NCBI GenBank assembly: GCA_017550745.1
Contig: JAFZOG010000062.1
Location: 1-60,223 of the forward strand
Source: Clostridia bacterium
GTDB taxonomy: Bacteria; Bacillota; Clostridia; Christensenellales; Aristaeellaceae
DNA length: 60,223 nucleotides
Direction of reading: 5' to 3'
The notes beneath the pieces are model-generated. The model made no database searches and was not told the origin of the DNA. It was given only the letters and a program-made list of their open reading frames with translations. Position 1 is the stretch's first letter; every line of letters starts with the position of its first letter. Below are positions 42,115 to 50,757 of this stretch, in pieces. A program made the position numbers and the translations under genes.

Positions 42115-43377
42115 TCAGAACAGGTTGGCCAGGTTGCCCAGAGAGGTGACGCCCACGTAGGCGGACACCAGCACCACGATAATGCCCAGCACCAGCAGCC
42201 AGGTGGGATGCTTATAATCCTCGCCCATGATCTTCTTGTTCTTGGAAGCAACCAGGCAAACGCCCAGCGAGATGGGCAGGATCAGGCCGTTTACCGCGCC
42301 TGCCAGCACCAGCAGCTTGGCGGCGCCGCCCAGGATGGTCATGATCAGGGTGGAAACAGCGATGAAGCCGATGATCCACCAGTTCTCATTCTTGGCAATG
42401 GAAGGATGGAAGGTCTTGAGGAAGGATACGGAGGTGTATGCCGCGCCGATGATGGAGGTAATGGCGGCGGCCAGGATCACCAGGCCCGCGAAGCGGTAGG
42501 CGATATCGCCCGCGCCGGCCTTGAAGGCGTAAGCGGCGGGGTTGCTGATGCCGTTGTATTCGGTCAGGCCTTCAATGCCTTCGTTCAGGGCGGGATTGGA
42601 CAGGTTGATGCCCGCGAACTTGGTCACCACGCCCAGCACAGCCAGGAACAGCAGCACGCGCACAACGGCGGCAATGCCGATGCCCATGACGGAGCTGCGG
42701 TTCACTTCCTTCAGCTTATCCTTGCCCACCACGCCCGCGTCGATCAGGCGGTGCGCCCCGGCAAAGGTAATGTATCCGCCCACGGTGCCGCCCAGCAGGG
42801 TCAGGATGGCGGGGAACAGATTGCCCATTTCGGCGGAGGGGATAAAGGTGTTTTTCAGCGCGGAGCCTACCGGCGGCTGGGTGAGGAACATGACCACCAG
42901 GATGACCACGATCATCACAGCGCCCAGGTACTTCACCACCTGGTCCACGATGGATTTCGCCTTTTTGAACAGGAAAATCACGATGGCCAGCAGGCCCGCC
43001 AGGATGCAGCCCAGGGTCTGGTCGAGGCCCAGCAGGGCGTTAAAGCCCAGCGCGCCGCCGCCCACATTGCCGATATTGAACGCCAGGCCCCCCAAGGCGA
43101 TCAACGCCGCCAGGAAGTAACCCAAGCCCATGACCAGCTTATTCGCCACATCCTGCCCCCGCAGGCCGGAAGAGCACAGCACCCGCCAAATGTTCAGCTG
43201 GGCGATGGCGGACATGATCAGGGAAATCAGGATAACAAAGCCGAAGCTGTCTTTCAGGCTGCCGGTAAAAGTAGCGGTCTGCGTCAAAAATCCAGGCCCG
43301 ATGGCTGAAGTTGCCATCAGGAACGCGGCGCCGATCAGCGCTCCCCGGTTTGACTTTTTCTTTTCTGTAGCTTGCAT
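42115..43377 (-). CDS. NRAMP-related transporter (YcsG-like), probably not a metal carrier
   Basis: 420 residues, about 11 helices. It has the overall NRAMP fold, but helix 1 reads SAIGPGFLTQ rather than the metal-binding DPGN. The helix-6 region (VGGYITFAGAHRLIDAG) lacks the usual MPH. B. subtilis YcsG, encoded with the same pxp genes, is a similar case. Import of 5-oxoproline or a related acid is inferred. AAAGGAGG precedes the ATG. Confidence 0.85.
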   Translation of the reverse strand: MQATEKKKSNRGALIGAAFLMATSAIGPGFLTQTATFTGSLKDSFGFVILISLIMSAIAQLNIWRVLCSSGLRGQDVANKLVMGLGYFLAALIALGGLAFNIGNVGGGALGFNALLGLDQTLGCILAGLLAIVIFLFKKAKSIVDQVVKYLGAVMIVVILVVMFLTQPPVGSALKNTFIPSAEMGNLFPAILTLLGGTVGGYITFAGAHRLIDAGVVGKDKLKEVNRSSVMGIGIAAVVRVLLFLAVLGVVTKFAGINLSNPALNEGIEGLTEYNGISNPAAYAFKAGAGDIAYRFAGLVILAAAITSIIGAAYTSVSFLKTFHPSIAKNENWWIIGFIAVSTLIMTILGGAAKLLVLAGAVNGLILPISLGVCLVASKNKKIMGEDYKHPTWLLVLGIIVVLVSAYVGVTSLGNLANLF

Positions 43378-43398
43378 AGGTGCGCCTCCTTTAGATTC

Positions 43399-43418
43399 CG
43401 CTTTAAATCATTAAAGCG
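43399..43418. promoter_or_regulatory. Palindrome in the NRAMP-like gene leader
   Basis: CGCTTTAA, four-base centre, TTAAAGCG: two perfect 8-base arms at the predicted transcript start. It could be an operator or a 5' stem-loop. Confidence 0.55.
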
Positions 43419-43426
43419 TTTTGTGC

Positions 43427-43456
43427 ATTATATCAGCACCTTCCTCCGTTTGTCAA
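43427..43456 (-). promoter_or_regulatory. Promoter of the NRAMP-like gene
   Basis: On the minus strand TTGACA (43451-43456) and TATAAT (43427-43432), spacer 18. Confidence 0.8.
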
Positions 43457-43470
43457 ACCTGCTGGGACGT

Positions 43471-43489
43471 TTGTACAGGATTTGTACAA
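43471..43489. promoter_or_regulatory. Upstream palindrome
   Basis: TTGTACA and TGTACAA separated by five bases, just upstream of the -35 box. The position suits an activator or a GntR/TetR-like regulator. From here to 43701 I see no gene or clear element. Confidence 0.45.
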
Positions 43490-43701
43490 TGAAGGCATTT
43501 GAGGAAATTCCAAAAGTAAGTTCCATGGCGGAATGTATTTTGGGCATTTCCTGTGGAAAATCGGGCTTTTTGCAAGCGATTGCCCTGTGCGCACAGTTCT
43601 TTGCAATTCCCCGCAATCATGGTTTTTAAAGCATCACCCGAGGTGCTTCAAGAATGAATATACCCCAAGCTGCTGCCTTTCGCCAGAAGCGGGCAAAGCG
43701 A

Positions 43702-44787
43702 TTACCATTCCCACACTTCGTTATCCCGTTTCTTTAGTGCCGGACAAATATGGCTGTGTCCGGGCCCCCAGCTGCATCTTTTGCAGCTGAAGCATTTCAC
43801 ATAGGGTGTCCCGTTCAAAATCGCTTCCGTAAACGCCGGATCAGCAAGCAGGCCGCAGGCAAGATCCACCGTGTCCGCCAGTTCATTTTCCAGCAGGTAT
43901 CGCGCCAGTTCCGCCGTCCTGATCCCGTTCACGCAGGAGACAGGCACGGTCCCCCTGAAATGCTCATGGAATGAAACGCCGAGGCCGGCAACCCGATTAT
44001 AGGGCAGCCCTTCATCATGCGGCAGCGCGCTCACATCCTGGATCCCGTTTGACACCTGCAAATAGTCGCAGCCGGCCTTTACATAGTATTCCGCTGTTGC
44101 GATGCTTTCCTCCACAGTCGGGTCGCAGCCGGAAACGCGCATAGAGATGAGGAATTCTTCGCCGCAGGCTTCGCGGATTCCCTGAATGATCCCGCATCCG
44201 AACCGCGCGCGGTTTTCCGTGCTTCCGCCGTATTCGTCGGTGCGCTGATTCACCGCCGAAGCAAAATCATTGATCAGGTAGCTGTGGCAACCGTGGAGCT
44301 GGACGCCGTCGTATCCGGCCTTCTTTGCCCGGAGGGCGGCATCAATAAAGCACTGCCGGATTCTGTGGATTTCAGGAATTGTAAGCTCCCTCGCCGGAAG
44401 CTCCTGCTCTCCTCTTTTCCATAAAATAGGAGAGGGCGAAACCAATGGCCCGCAGGCGGGATGCGTCCCGAGCCCGCCATAATGAAGCTGGGGGATCACG
44501 AGCGCTCCATAACGGTGGCAGGCTTCGACGATTTTCGCGTGCCCTTCGATCTGCTCGTCGCTCCACAGTCCAATCTGTGTAGGGGCCAAGCGTCCCTCCG
44601 GGGAAACCGCCGTCGCCTCCACGCAGATCAATCCGCAGCCGTGCTGCGCGCGAAGCCCGTAGTGTTTCACAAAGAAATCCGTCACCTTGCCGTCCTCGCC
44701 CGCGGTGAATTTCACAGTGGGCGCCATGGTGATCCTGTTTTTGCATGTTTTCTTTCCGATCCTGATCGGCATGTCTGGCGCAGCCAT
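43702..44787 (-). CDS. OYE-family flavin oxidoreductase with C-terminal FeS motif
   Basis: 361 residues. Old-yellow-enzyme barrel: KNRITMAPTVKF, VIPQLHYGG, DGVQLHGCHSYLINDF, NQRTDEYGGSTENRARFG, SMRVSGCDP. It ends with cysteines CFSCKRCSWGPGHSHICP, matching the [4Fe-4S] binding region of the 2,4-dienoyl-CoA reductase/BaiCD group. The second half of those about 650-residue enzymes (FAD/NADPH domains) is absent, so electrons must come from another protein. ATAGGAGG sets the start. Confidence 0.9.
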   Translation of the reverse strand: MAAPDMPIRIGKKTCKNRITMAPTVKFTAGEDGKVTDFFVKHYGLRAQHGCGLICVEATAVSPEGRLAPTQIGLWSDEQIEGHAKIVEACHRYGALVIPQLHYGGLGTHPACGPLVSPSPILWKRGEQELPARELTIPEIHRIRQCFIDAALRAKKAGYDGVQLHGCHSYLINDFASAVNQRTDEYGGSTENRARFGCGIIQGIREACGEEFLISMRVSGCDPTVEESIATAEYYVKAGCDYLQVSNGIQDVSALPHDEGLPYNRVAGLGVSFHEHFRGTVPVSCVNGIRTAELARYLLENELADTVDLACGLLADPAFTEAILNGTPYVKCFSCKRCSWGPGHSHICPALKKRDNEVWEW

Positions 44788-44817
44788 TTTGTCCTCCTAT
44801 ATATACATTTCTCTGTT

Positions 44818-44837
44818 CCCAGGAATTCATACCTGGG
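44818..44837. repeat. Hairpin upstream of the OYE gene
   Basis: CCCAGG and CCTGGG pair around an eight-base loop, in the 77-base gap between the YgjV-like and OYE genes. Confidence 0.4.
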
Positions 44838-44864
44838 ATGTGTGAAAAGCTCGACCCTTTTGGG

Positions 44865-45410
44865 TCAAACAGCCTCCCTGGCGCTATGAGATCCGGCGTC
44901 AAGATTTCTCCACCCATATCGGATAATTGATACGATCATGGAAACCTCGCTGACAGCCTCGTCCAGGATGCCCGCCCAAGAGCCGACAAGAATGTTGTAT
45001 ACCATCCAAAGCGGGGAATTGACGAGCATCCCAACAAGCCTCACCTTGCGGGCGCTGTGCGTATAGCCCGCGATTGTCGCGGCGATATTGGCCGCGACAG
45101 GCAGAACAGATAACCAGCCTGACCAGGTAAAAAACAGCGCGGCCATCTGCATCAGGCAAATGACAGCGCACATCGTTTTTGAGTGGGCAAGCTTCCAGCT
45201 GCTGCCGAGGCAGAAGGAGCGGACGGTATTGATCATATAACTGATCCCGCCTGTGACAGCGCCAAGAAGAATCAGATGGACGGTATAAAAGAGATAGGAA
45301 AGAAACTGTACCCGAAAGAGGTTCCTGTTGTCACGGCACTGGAAAGAAATGAAGTATAATGCCGTTCCAACGAAACCGATGCCCTGAATAAACAGAGGAT
45401 GATCCAACAT
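44865..45410 (-). CDS. YgjV-like inner membrane protein
   Basis: 181 residues with about five to six hydrophobic segments. It matches the bacterial YgjV family (FVGTALYFISFQCRDNRNLF, LSYLFYTVHLILLGA, NSPLWMVYNILVGSWAGI). The molecular role of the family is not established. Start at 45410 after GGAGGG. It precedes the OYE gene on the same strand. Confidence 0.8.
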   Translation of the reverse strand: MLDHPLFIQGIGFVGTALYFISFQCRDNRNLFRVQFLSYLFYTVHLILLGAVTGGISYMINTVRSFCLGSSWKLAHSKTMCAVICLMQMAALFFTWSGWLSVLPVAANIAATIAGYTHSARKVRLVGMLVNSPLWMVYNILVGSWAGILDEAVSEVSMIVSIIRYGWRNLDAGSHSAREAV

Positions 45411-45640
45411 GCTTTTCCCTCCGGTTTCCCTGCGGCACACATTCCCAATGCGAATCGATCATCTCCCCTATGCCGCAGGAAAACACGCTCGTTTCAATAG
45501 GGTATAGTTTTTCCTTCGGCGCGGCCGCATTCCGTGTGCATTCAGGCACGCGCGCGCCGGAATGGTTCAGTGCCATGCTGTCGCGGCCCGCTGCCGGATA
45601 CCTGTCCGTTTACGGCCTTTGGGATCATTGCGCTTCCTTC

Positions 45641-46789
45641 TTATGCTTTGATCCCCATGCCGATTTTCACAGCGCGGAATAGCCTGTCCGCCGCGCTTTC
45701 ATACAGCGCCGGGGCGTTTTCCATGGCTTCTTTTAGGCTCATGGGGCCGGATACGGCGGCCTGGATGGTGCTCTCGCACAGGTCAAACAGCCCTTCCGCG
45801 CCGTCTCCGATGCCGCCCACGACGGCGAGGACAGGGATACCCTTGGCGGCGCAGCGCTTCGCCACGCCCACGGGCACCTTGCCGAAGCGCACGCTCTGGC
45901 CGTCCATGCGGCCTTCGCCGGTGACCGCCAGGGTAACGCCTTTTAGCTTTTCTTCAAAATGCACCGCGTCCAGCACCGCGTCGATGCCGCTTTTCAGCTT
46001 CGCGCCCAGCACGCCGCCCAGGGCCGCGCCCAGACCGCCCGCCGCCCCCGCGCCGGAGAAATTCGCAATGTCCTTGCCGCAGGCACCGCTGACGATCTCC
46101 GCAAAGTGGGCCATGCCCGCTTCCAGTTCATCTCTGATTTCCGGGGTCGCCCCCTTCTGCGGGCCGTAAATATACGTAGCGCCGTTCTCACCCAAGAGCG
46201 GGTTGGTCACGTCGCAGATCACGGTGATTTCCGTTTTTTTCAATTCGGGCAGAAGGCCGGTGAGATCCGCCCGGACAACGCGCTTCATTTCACCGCCGAT
46301 GGGTTTGACGGGTTTCCCGTCCGCGTCGGTAAACTTCGCGCCCAGGGCGGTCAGCATGCCGATGCCCCCGTCGTTGGTGGCGCTGCCGCCGATGCCGATG
46401 AAAATATTCCGCACGCCTCGTTTCAGCGCGTCGGCGATCATTTCACCCGTGCCGAGAGAAGTCGCCTTCCGGGGATCTTTCTTGTCCGCGGGCACATAGG
46501 GCAGGCCGCTGGCCTGGGCCATTTCCATCACGGCGGTTTTGCCGTCCGGCAGCAGGCCCCATTCCGCTGTTTCTTCTTCAAACAAAGGGCCGGTGACCTT
46601 CACCTGCATCCGTTTTCCGCCCATGGCCCGCAGCAGGGCGTCCACGGTACCCTCGCCGCCGTCCGCCACAGGCAAGGACACGGTTTCCGCGCCGGGGAAA
46701 TGGCGCCGGGCCACCTTTTCCAGAATATTACAAATCTCCACAGCCGCCAGGGAACCCTTGAAGGAATCCGAAGCGAAAAGCAGTTTCAT
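45641..46789 (-). CDS. Glycerate kinase (GarK/GlxK family)
   Basis: 382 residues. Family hallmarks: FASDSFKGSLAA at the N-terminus, VADGGEGTVDAL, GIGGSATNDGGIGML, CDVTNPLLGENGA, VTGEGRMDGQS. It phosphorylates D-glycerate (to 2-phosphoglycerate in this family). AAGGAGG precedes the ATG at 46789. It sits alone behind its own promoter. Confidence 0.94.
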   Translation of the reverse strand: MKLLFASDSFKGSLAAVEICNILEKVARRHFPGAETVSLPVADGGEGTVDALLRAMGGKRMQVKVTGPLFEEETAEWGLLPDGKTAVMEMAQASGLPYVPADKKDPRKATSLGTGEMIADALKRGVRNIFIGIGGSATNDGGIGMLTALGAKFTDADGKPVKPIGGEMKRVVRADLTGLLPELKKTEITVICDVTNPLLGENGATYIYGPQKGATPEIRDELEAGMAHFAEIVSGACGKDIANFSGAGAAGGLGAALGGVLGAKLKSGIDAVLDAVHFEEKLKGVTLAVTGEGRMDGQSVRFGKVPVGVAKRCAAKGIPVLAVVGGIGDGAEGLFDLCESTIQAAVSGPMSLKEAMENAPALYESAADRLFRAVKIGMGIKA

Positions 46790-46956
46790 GGAACGTGCCT
46801 CCTTGGCAGGCGAAACCCGGAGAACCCTTTCGCCGGGCTTCGTTTTCTTTTCATGATGCAGCACTTATCGTACGATGGCTGGAATGAGGGCAGGCGGTTT
46901 TTCCACGTTTCCGCAACCTCTCTTTTGAATTTGTTCACGGCTGCCTTTCGATCATG

Positions 46957-46985
46957 ATACTATCACAATTTGTGTGAGAGTACAA
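46957..46985 (-). promoter_or_regulatory. Promoter of glycerate kinase with operator in the spacer
   Basis: On the minus strand TTGTAC (46980-46985) and TAGTAT (46957-46962), spacer 17. The palindrome CACAAATTGTG fills the spacer (46964-46974), a position typical of a repressor site. The transcript would have a leader of about 160 bases. Confidence 0.5.
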
Positions 46986-47091
46986 TACTATTTCAGCTGA
47001 ACCGAAAAATGAAATGAATAAACCATGCTGAAACACAATTGCAGCATTGCGGCATGATAGAATTTCCATTCTCGGCGCAGTATCCATTCGT

Positions 47092-47105
47092 TTGTAAATT
47101 TACAA
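47092..47105. promoter_or_regulatory. Perfect palindrome TTGTAAATTTACAA
   Basis: A 14-base perfect palindrome just upstream of the -35 of the secreted-protein gene; likely a regulator binding site. Confidence 0.55.
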
Positions 47106-47113
47106 TCCGTAAG

Positions 47114-47142
47114 TTGTGGAAGAAAAAAATTCATGGTATAAT
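47114..47142 (+). promoter_or_regulatory. Promoter of the secreted protein gene
   Basis: TTGTGG (47114-47119) and TATAAT (47137-47142), spacer 17. The leader (about 47149-47232) is GC rich and foldable. Confidence 0.65.
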
Positions 47143-47232
47143 AAACCGAGCGCACGGGCGAAGCCTTGGCGCGCGTCGGCGGTTCCCGTAAAGGAAAGGC
47201 GCCGGCCATCATGGTGATAGGAGGACGTTATT

Positions 47233-48711
47233 ATGCACTGTGTAAAAAAATTCTGTATCTTTGTACTGGCGGTTTTTCTTTGCTGCGCTGCCGCTTTCGC
47301 TGAAACGCAAAGCCCTGCAGCTGATTTATGGAACAGCGGATGTGATCTGCTCTTCCATACGAGCAACGTGACAGTGTCCGGGGAAGCCTCCTTTTCCCTG
47401 GAAGGAAAGCTTTTCAAAACCGCGAAGCTCCATTACATTCAGGACGGTTTCCGCTCCTTCTATGATCTGACGCTCCTGACGCCCCGCATAAACGGTGATA
47501 TCCAGGAAACCGGATGGACGATCATTGCCGACGAGGAAGGATACCGCTACATCATGGAGGCGTATACGCCCGGTGTTTATCACATCGGCACCGGCAGGAA
47601 CAACGATGCGCTGCTGCGCCGGACGGTCCGCTTGGACGCGCTGACGGATCTTGGCGGACTGCTGGTCGCCCAGGCGGATACGTTTCTTCCGGATGAGGCG
47701 GTCACTGTGGCGGAAGAAAACGGCCTTCGCACCGTCCACCTCGCCGTCAAGGCAGACCAGCTTCCGGATATCGCGCTCAGCGCCCTGAATCTTGCGGCTG
47801 GTTACCTGTCGGACCGGTGGTTTTCTTTCGGATACGACCGCACCCGGCAGGAGGGTGACAGCCCCGCTTTCGATAACTATGTCACCGTAACCGAGGCCCT
47901 GACGGATGGAACCGTGTGCTGGACGCTTCGTGACGCGGATGTGGTCTTTACACTTGATTCACAGAACCGCCTGACCTCGGCGAAGGGGACGGTCCGGGCG
48001 GACTCCGTCTTCTGGGATCAAAGCGTGCGGCAAGTTGAGATGCACTTTGAGCTGGCCATGAGCGATTATGGCGCAAGCCAGGTAAAAACCTTCGATCCCG
48101 CCGACTACAATGTAGTATTGGCTGACGAAGCGGGCATCTTTGGCAAAACGATCTCGCCCATCACGGTTGTGCCTTCCGCTGAGGATTTCTCACTGTGCGC
48201 CTCCTATGCCCGCCTTCACGATTATGACCCGGATACAAACATGCTGGAGATCGAACTGATCGCGCCGGAGGTGTTCGAGCGAAAGGATGTGGAAAGCCTG
48301 TCGGTGGGAGACAGCATCGTCACCGGCGGACAGACGGTCCTGATTTCCTCCATTTCTCAGGAATACGGTTATATCATTCTCAACCAAGGCGATTTTGAAT
48401 TCTCCGATGAGTCTGTGTGGCTGACGGAGGATACAGACGGAAACTACAGGCCCGTCATCTACGAAGATTTCGTCTGGACGGAAGTCGCCAGGATCGAGCT
48501 GCCAATCACTGACAAGCTGCTTTTCCTCGATTTGATCGTGCCGGAAAGCGGCGAGATGTTGGAAACGCCCACAGTGCATCCTGCGTCCGAGTTCAAACAG
48601 TTTTTGGCGAAGGAAGACGATCCGGGGTTTACCGCAAATAACACAATGGTTGCGTTTGATCAGGATGGAGCATTGGCGATCGTTGAGCGGTTCTATGTTC
48701 CATGGCAATGA
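47233..48711 (+). CDS. Secreted protein of unknown function
   Basis: 492 residues. Signal peptide MHCVKKFCIFVLAVFLCCAA ending AFA/ET. The mature part is beta-rich and acidic with no membrane helix. It contains repeated short strands (EASFSLEGKLFKTAKLHYIQ, WTIIADEEGYRYIMEAY) reminiscent of lipoprotein-localisation or outer-surface beta folds, but no family is recognised. GATAGGAGG precedes the ATG. Monocistronic: its own promoter lies upstream and hairpins follow. Confidence 0.8.
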   Translation: MHCVKKFCIFVLAVFLCCAAAFAETQSPAADLWNSGCDLLFHTSNVTVSGEASFSLEGKLFKTAKLHYIQDGFRSFYDLTLLTPRINGDIQETGWTIIADEEGYRYIMEAYTPGVYHIGTGRNNDALLRRTVRLDALTDLGGLLVAQADTFLPDEAVTVAEENGLRTVHLAVKADQLPDIALSALNLAAGYLSDRWFSFGYDRTRQEGDSPAFDNYVTVTEALTDGTVCWTLRDADVVFTLDSQNRLTSAKGTVRADSVFWDQSVRQVEMHFELAMSDYGASQVKTFDPADYNVVLADEAGIFGKTISPITVVPSAEDFSLCASYARLHDYDPDTNMLEIELIAPEVFERKDVESLSVGDSIVTGGQTVLISSISQEYGYIILNQGDFEFSDESVWLTEDTDGNYRPVIYEDFVWTEVARIELPITDKLLFLDLIVPESGEMLETPTVHPASEFKQFLAKEDDPGFTANNTMVAFDQDGALAIVERFYVPWQ

Positions 48712-48735
48712 GGACGCGGAATAATACGATGTTAC

Positions 48736-48946
48736 GACAGCCTTCAGGCTGTCAAAAACCTCTGGGATGCATCGAAGGGCGGCAGCCCAAGGCGGTCGCC
48801 GAAGGAGCAGCAGAATGTTGCTTCCTATATCCATTTCCGGCCGCAAAAATGGGGGTTTTGGGCCTCCTTTTGGAGGTCAAAAAACCAATTTTTGCAGGAA
48901 ATGGATGCGCAGGCTGGCGAAGATGCTTTTTCGCCAGCCTGCTTTT
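48736..48946 (+). ncRNA. Block of stacked hairpins ending in a terminator (possible structured RNA or 3' region)
   Basis: Four stem-loops in 210 bases: GACAGCC/GGCTGTC (48736-48753); an AGGAGCA/TGCTTCCT pair (about 48803-48826); a 76-base hairpin (48830-48905) with arms beginning TCCATTTCC and ending GGAAATGGA and an inner GCCTCC/GGAGG pair; and a terminator, GCAGGCTGGCGA with TCGCCAGCCTGC then TTTT (48909-48946). It could be the structured 3' end of the upstream mRNA, a small RNA, or a palindromic repeat insertion. Confidence 0.4.
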
Positions 48947-48973
48947 GTTATGCGGCAAAAGGATTTTTATAAG
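48945..48973 (+). promoter_or_regulatory. Promoter of the two-component operon
   Basis: TTGTTA (48945-48950) and TATAAG (48968-48973), spacer 17; the start codon is at 49006. Confidence 0.6.
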
Positions 48974-49005
48974 CCCGTGAAGAATTAAAAAAAACGGGTG
49001 ATTCG

Positions 49006-50757
49006 ATGAGGACGGAAAAGAAGGATTCACGGAGCCTGCACAGACGTATCCAGGCGATCAATCTGGCCTGTTTTTTGATCTGCGCGGCGATCTGCTTTTT
49101 GGCAGGGGTATCCACCTATTCGGTATACAGCAACGAGCTGATGCAGCGGCAGAAAAACGCGTCGGAGCTGCTGTTTTCCCTGATGCGGATGAGCATGAAC
49201 GACGTGGTCAAGTTTTCCCGCCAGGCCATCTCCAGCGAAGCGCTGCAGAACGCTTTATCGCAGATTGCGGCAACGGAGGGAGAACAGCAGGCAAAAGCCC
49301 GGGCGTCCCTGCAAAACGCCGTCACTTTTTCCATCGGCGTACTGCCCGCCCACGTCCGTTCTGTGATGGTGCGGGATGTATACGGAAGCGACGTGTATTA
49401 CAGCGGCTTGACGTACGACCGTTCGATCACCGAAGCGGTCAACCGGATGATCACGGAAACAGACGCCAGCGGCGATCCCTTCTGGCACGGATGGACGCAG
49501 AACGGAAACAGCTATCTGATCATGACCAGGACGGTTCGGGAAGCGAAGAATCTGAGCCTGAGGACCATCGGCCATATCGCGGTGGTGATCGATATCCGCT
49601 CCATGGTGCGCAGCATCAATTCCGAGGTTCAGCAGGAAGCGGACGACATGGCATTTTGGCTGGATAACCAGTGCCTGTACCGGGGCGCGCTGTGTCCGGA
49701 CGATCCCGGCGCCGACGATCTTACGCAGGAAAACTGGCAGGTGGTCGGGCGCGAAGGAAAAAAATACTTTGTGACCTATGTTCCCTTCCTGCAAGGGAGG
49801 ATCCGCGTGATCAAATATATTGATTACGGCATGATCTATCAAACCCTCTGGCGGTCAGCGGGGGCCATTTTTGCCGGAATGTCCGCGGCCTTTATTCTTG
49901 CCGCGCTGCTGAGCAGAAAGCTGATCAACATCGTATTCAACCGCCTGGACAAGCTGACGGAAGCCGTGAAAGACGCGGAAAAGGGAAATTACCGCGTACA
50001 GGTGGACAGCGGCCTGCTGGCGGTGAACGATGAAGCAGGGGTGCTGGCCCGGCATTTCCAGAGCCTGATGGAACAGATGGATGAACTGATCAATCAAAAG
50101 CTGAGGCGCCAATTGTCCGAAGTGCAGGCGCAGAATCAGATGCTTCAGGCGCAGATCCGGCCGCATTTTCTCTACAACACGCTGGAAACGGTACACGCGA
50201 TGGCTGTGCGCAGCGGGAACGATCCCATCGCCCGCATCGTCGTCAGCCTGTCCCGCCTGGTACGCGCTTCCTACAGGGGAGACGCCCTGGTATCCCTCCA
50301 GGAAGAGGCAGGGTTTGTGCGGGAATACCTGACGATCTACCGGATCCGCTTTGGCAGCAGGCTGGACGCGCAAATCAGCTACGATCCGGAGGACGATCGT
50401 ATTTTCCTTCCGCGCATGACGCTCCAGCCTTTGATTGAAAACTCCGTTCAGTACGGTGTCATGAAAAAGACGGAAAAGGGATTGATCCGGTTGGGCGTAT
50501 ACCGGCGGAAAAACAGGGTCGTGATCAGTCTGTTTGACAACGGGATCGGGTTTTCCAAAGAACAGATCGATTATTATGAGCACCTTTCCACGGAAAACGT
50601 GCGGGAGATCCACGGGCTTGCCAATGTGCTGCTGAGGCTCAGGTTCGCTTTCGGTCAGAACGTGGATGTGCGTATTCGCAGCCATCCGGGACAATGGAGC
50701 AATATCAGCATAGCCTTTAACGGAATTGCGGAAAGCGAGGGCGGGCAGCATGCATAG
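49006..50757 (+). CDS. YesM-type sensor histidine kinase
   Basis: 583 residues. Helix about 18-42, extracellular sensor (about 43-280), second helix about 283-305, HAMP, coiled coil (EVQAQNQMLQAQ), His_kinase with His387 in IRPHFLYNTLE, then HATPase (QPLIENSVQYG, FDNGIGFS). The pairing with a YesN regulator and a following sugar ABC operon points to oligosaccharide sensing. The ribosome site is weak (GGGTGA). Confidence 0.93.
   Translation: MRTEKKDSRSLHRRIQAINLACFLICAAICFLAGVSTYSVYSNELMQRQKNASELLFSLMRMSMNDVVKFSRQAISSEALQNALSQIAATEGEQQAKARASLQNAVTFSIGVLPAHVRSVMVRDVYGSDVYYSGLTYDRSITEAVNRMITETDASGDPFWHGWTQNGNSYLIMTRTVREAKNLSLRTIGHIAVVIDIRSMVRSINSEVQQEADDMAFWLDNQCLYRGALCPDDPGADDLTQENWQVVGREGKKYFVTYVPFLQGRIRVIKYIDYGMIYQTLWRSAGAIFAGMSAAFILAALLSRKLINIVFNRLDKLTEAVKDAEKGNYRVQVDSGLLAVNDEAGVLARHFQSLMEQMDELINQKLRRQLSEVQAQNQMLQAQIRPHFLYNTLETVHAMAVRSGNDPIARIVVSLSRLVRASYRGDALVSLQEEAGFVREYLTIYRIRFGSRLDAQISYDPEDDRIFLPRMTLQPLIENSVQYGVMKKTEKGLIRLGVYRRKNRVVISLFDNGIGFSKEQIDYYEHLSTENVREIHGLANVLLRLRFAFGQNVDVRIRSHPGQWSNISIAFNGIAESEGGQHA

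Noticed and set aside
42115-43377. Calling the NRAMP-like protein a manganese/iron transporter (MntH)
   Set aside because: The helix-1 DPGN and helix-6 MPH metal-site motifs are absent, and the genomic context is 5-oxoproline metabolism.
45331-45576. 81-codon minus-strand frame before the YgjV-like gene
   Set aside because: Part of it looks protein-like, but there is no ribosome site and it overlaps the well-supported start of the YgjV-like gene in another frame.
47149-47232. Resemblance of the secreted-protein leader to a c-di-GMP-I (GEMM) riboswitch
   Set aside because: GCGCACGGGCGAAGCC and a later GCCGGCC look suggestive in a window full of c-di-GMP genes, but the conserved central GCAAAGCC core and receptor stem do not line up. 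A covariance-model search against RF01051 would settle it.
48702-48980. 92-codon frame across the hairpin block
   Set aside because: It is open mainly because the two arms of the inverted repeats are free of stops. There is no ribosome site and the product is not protein-like.
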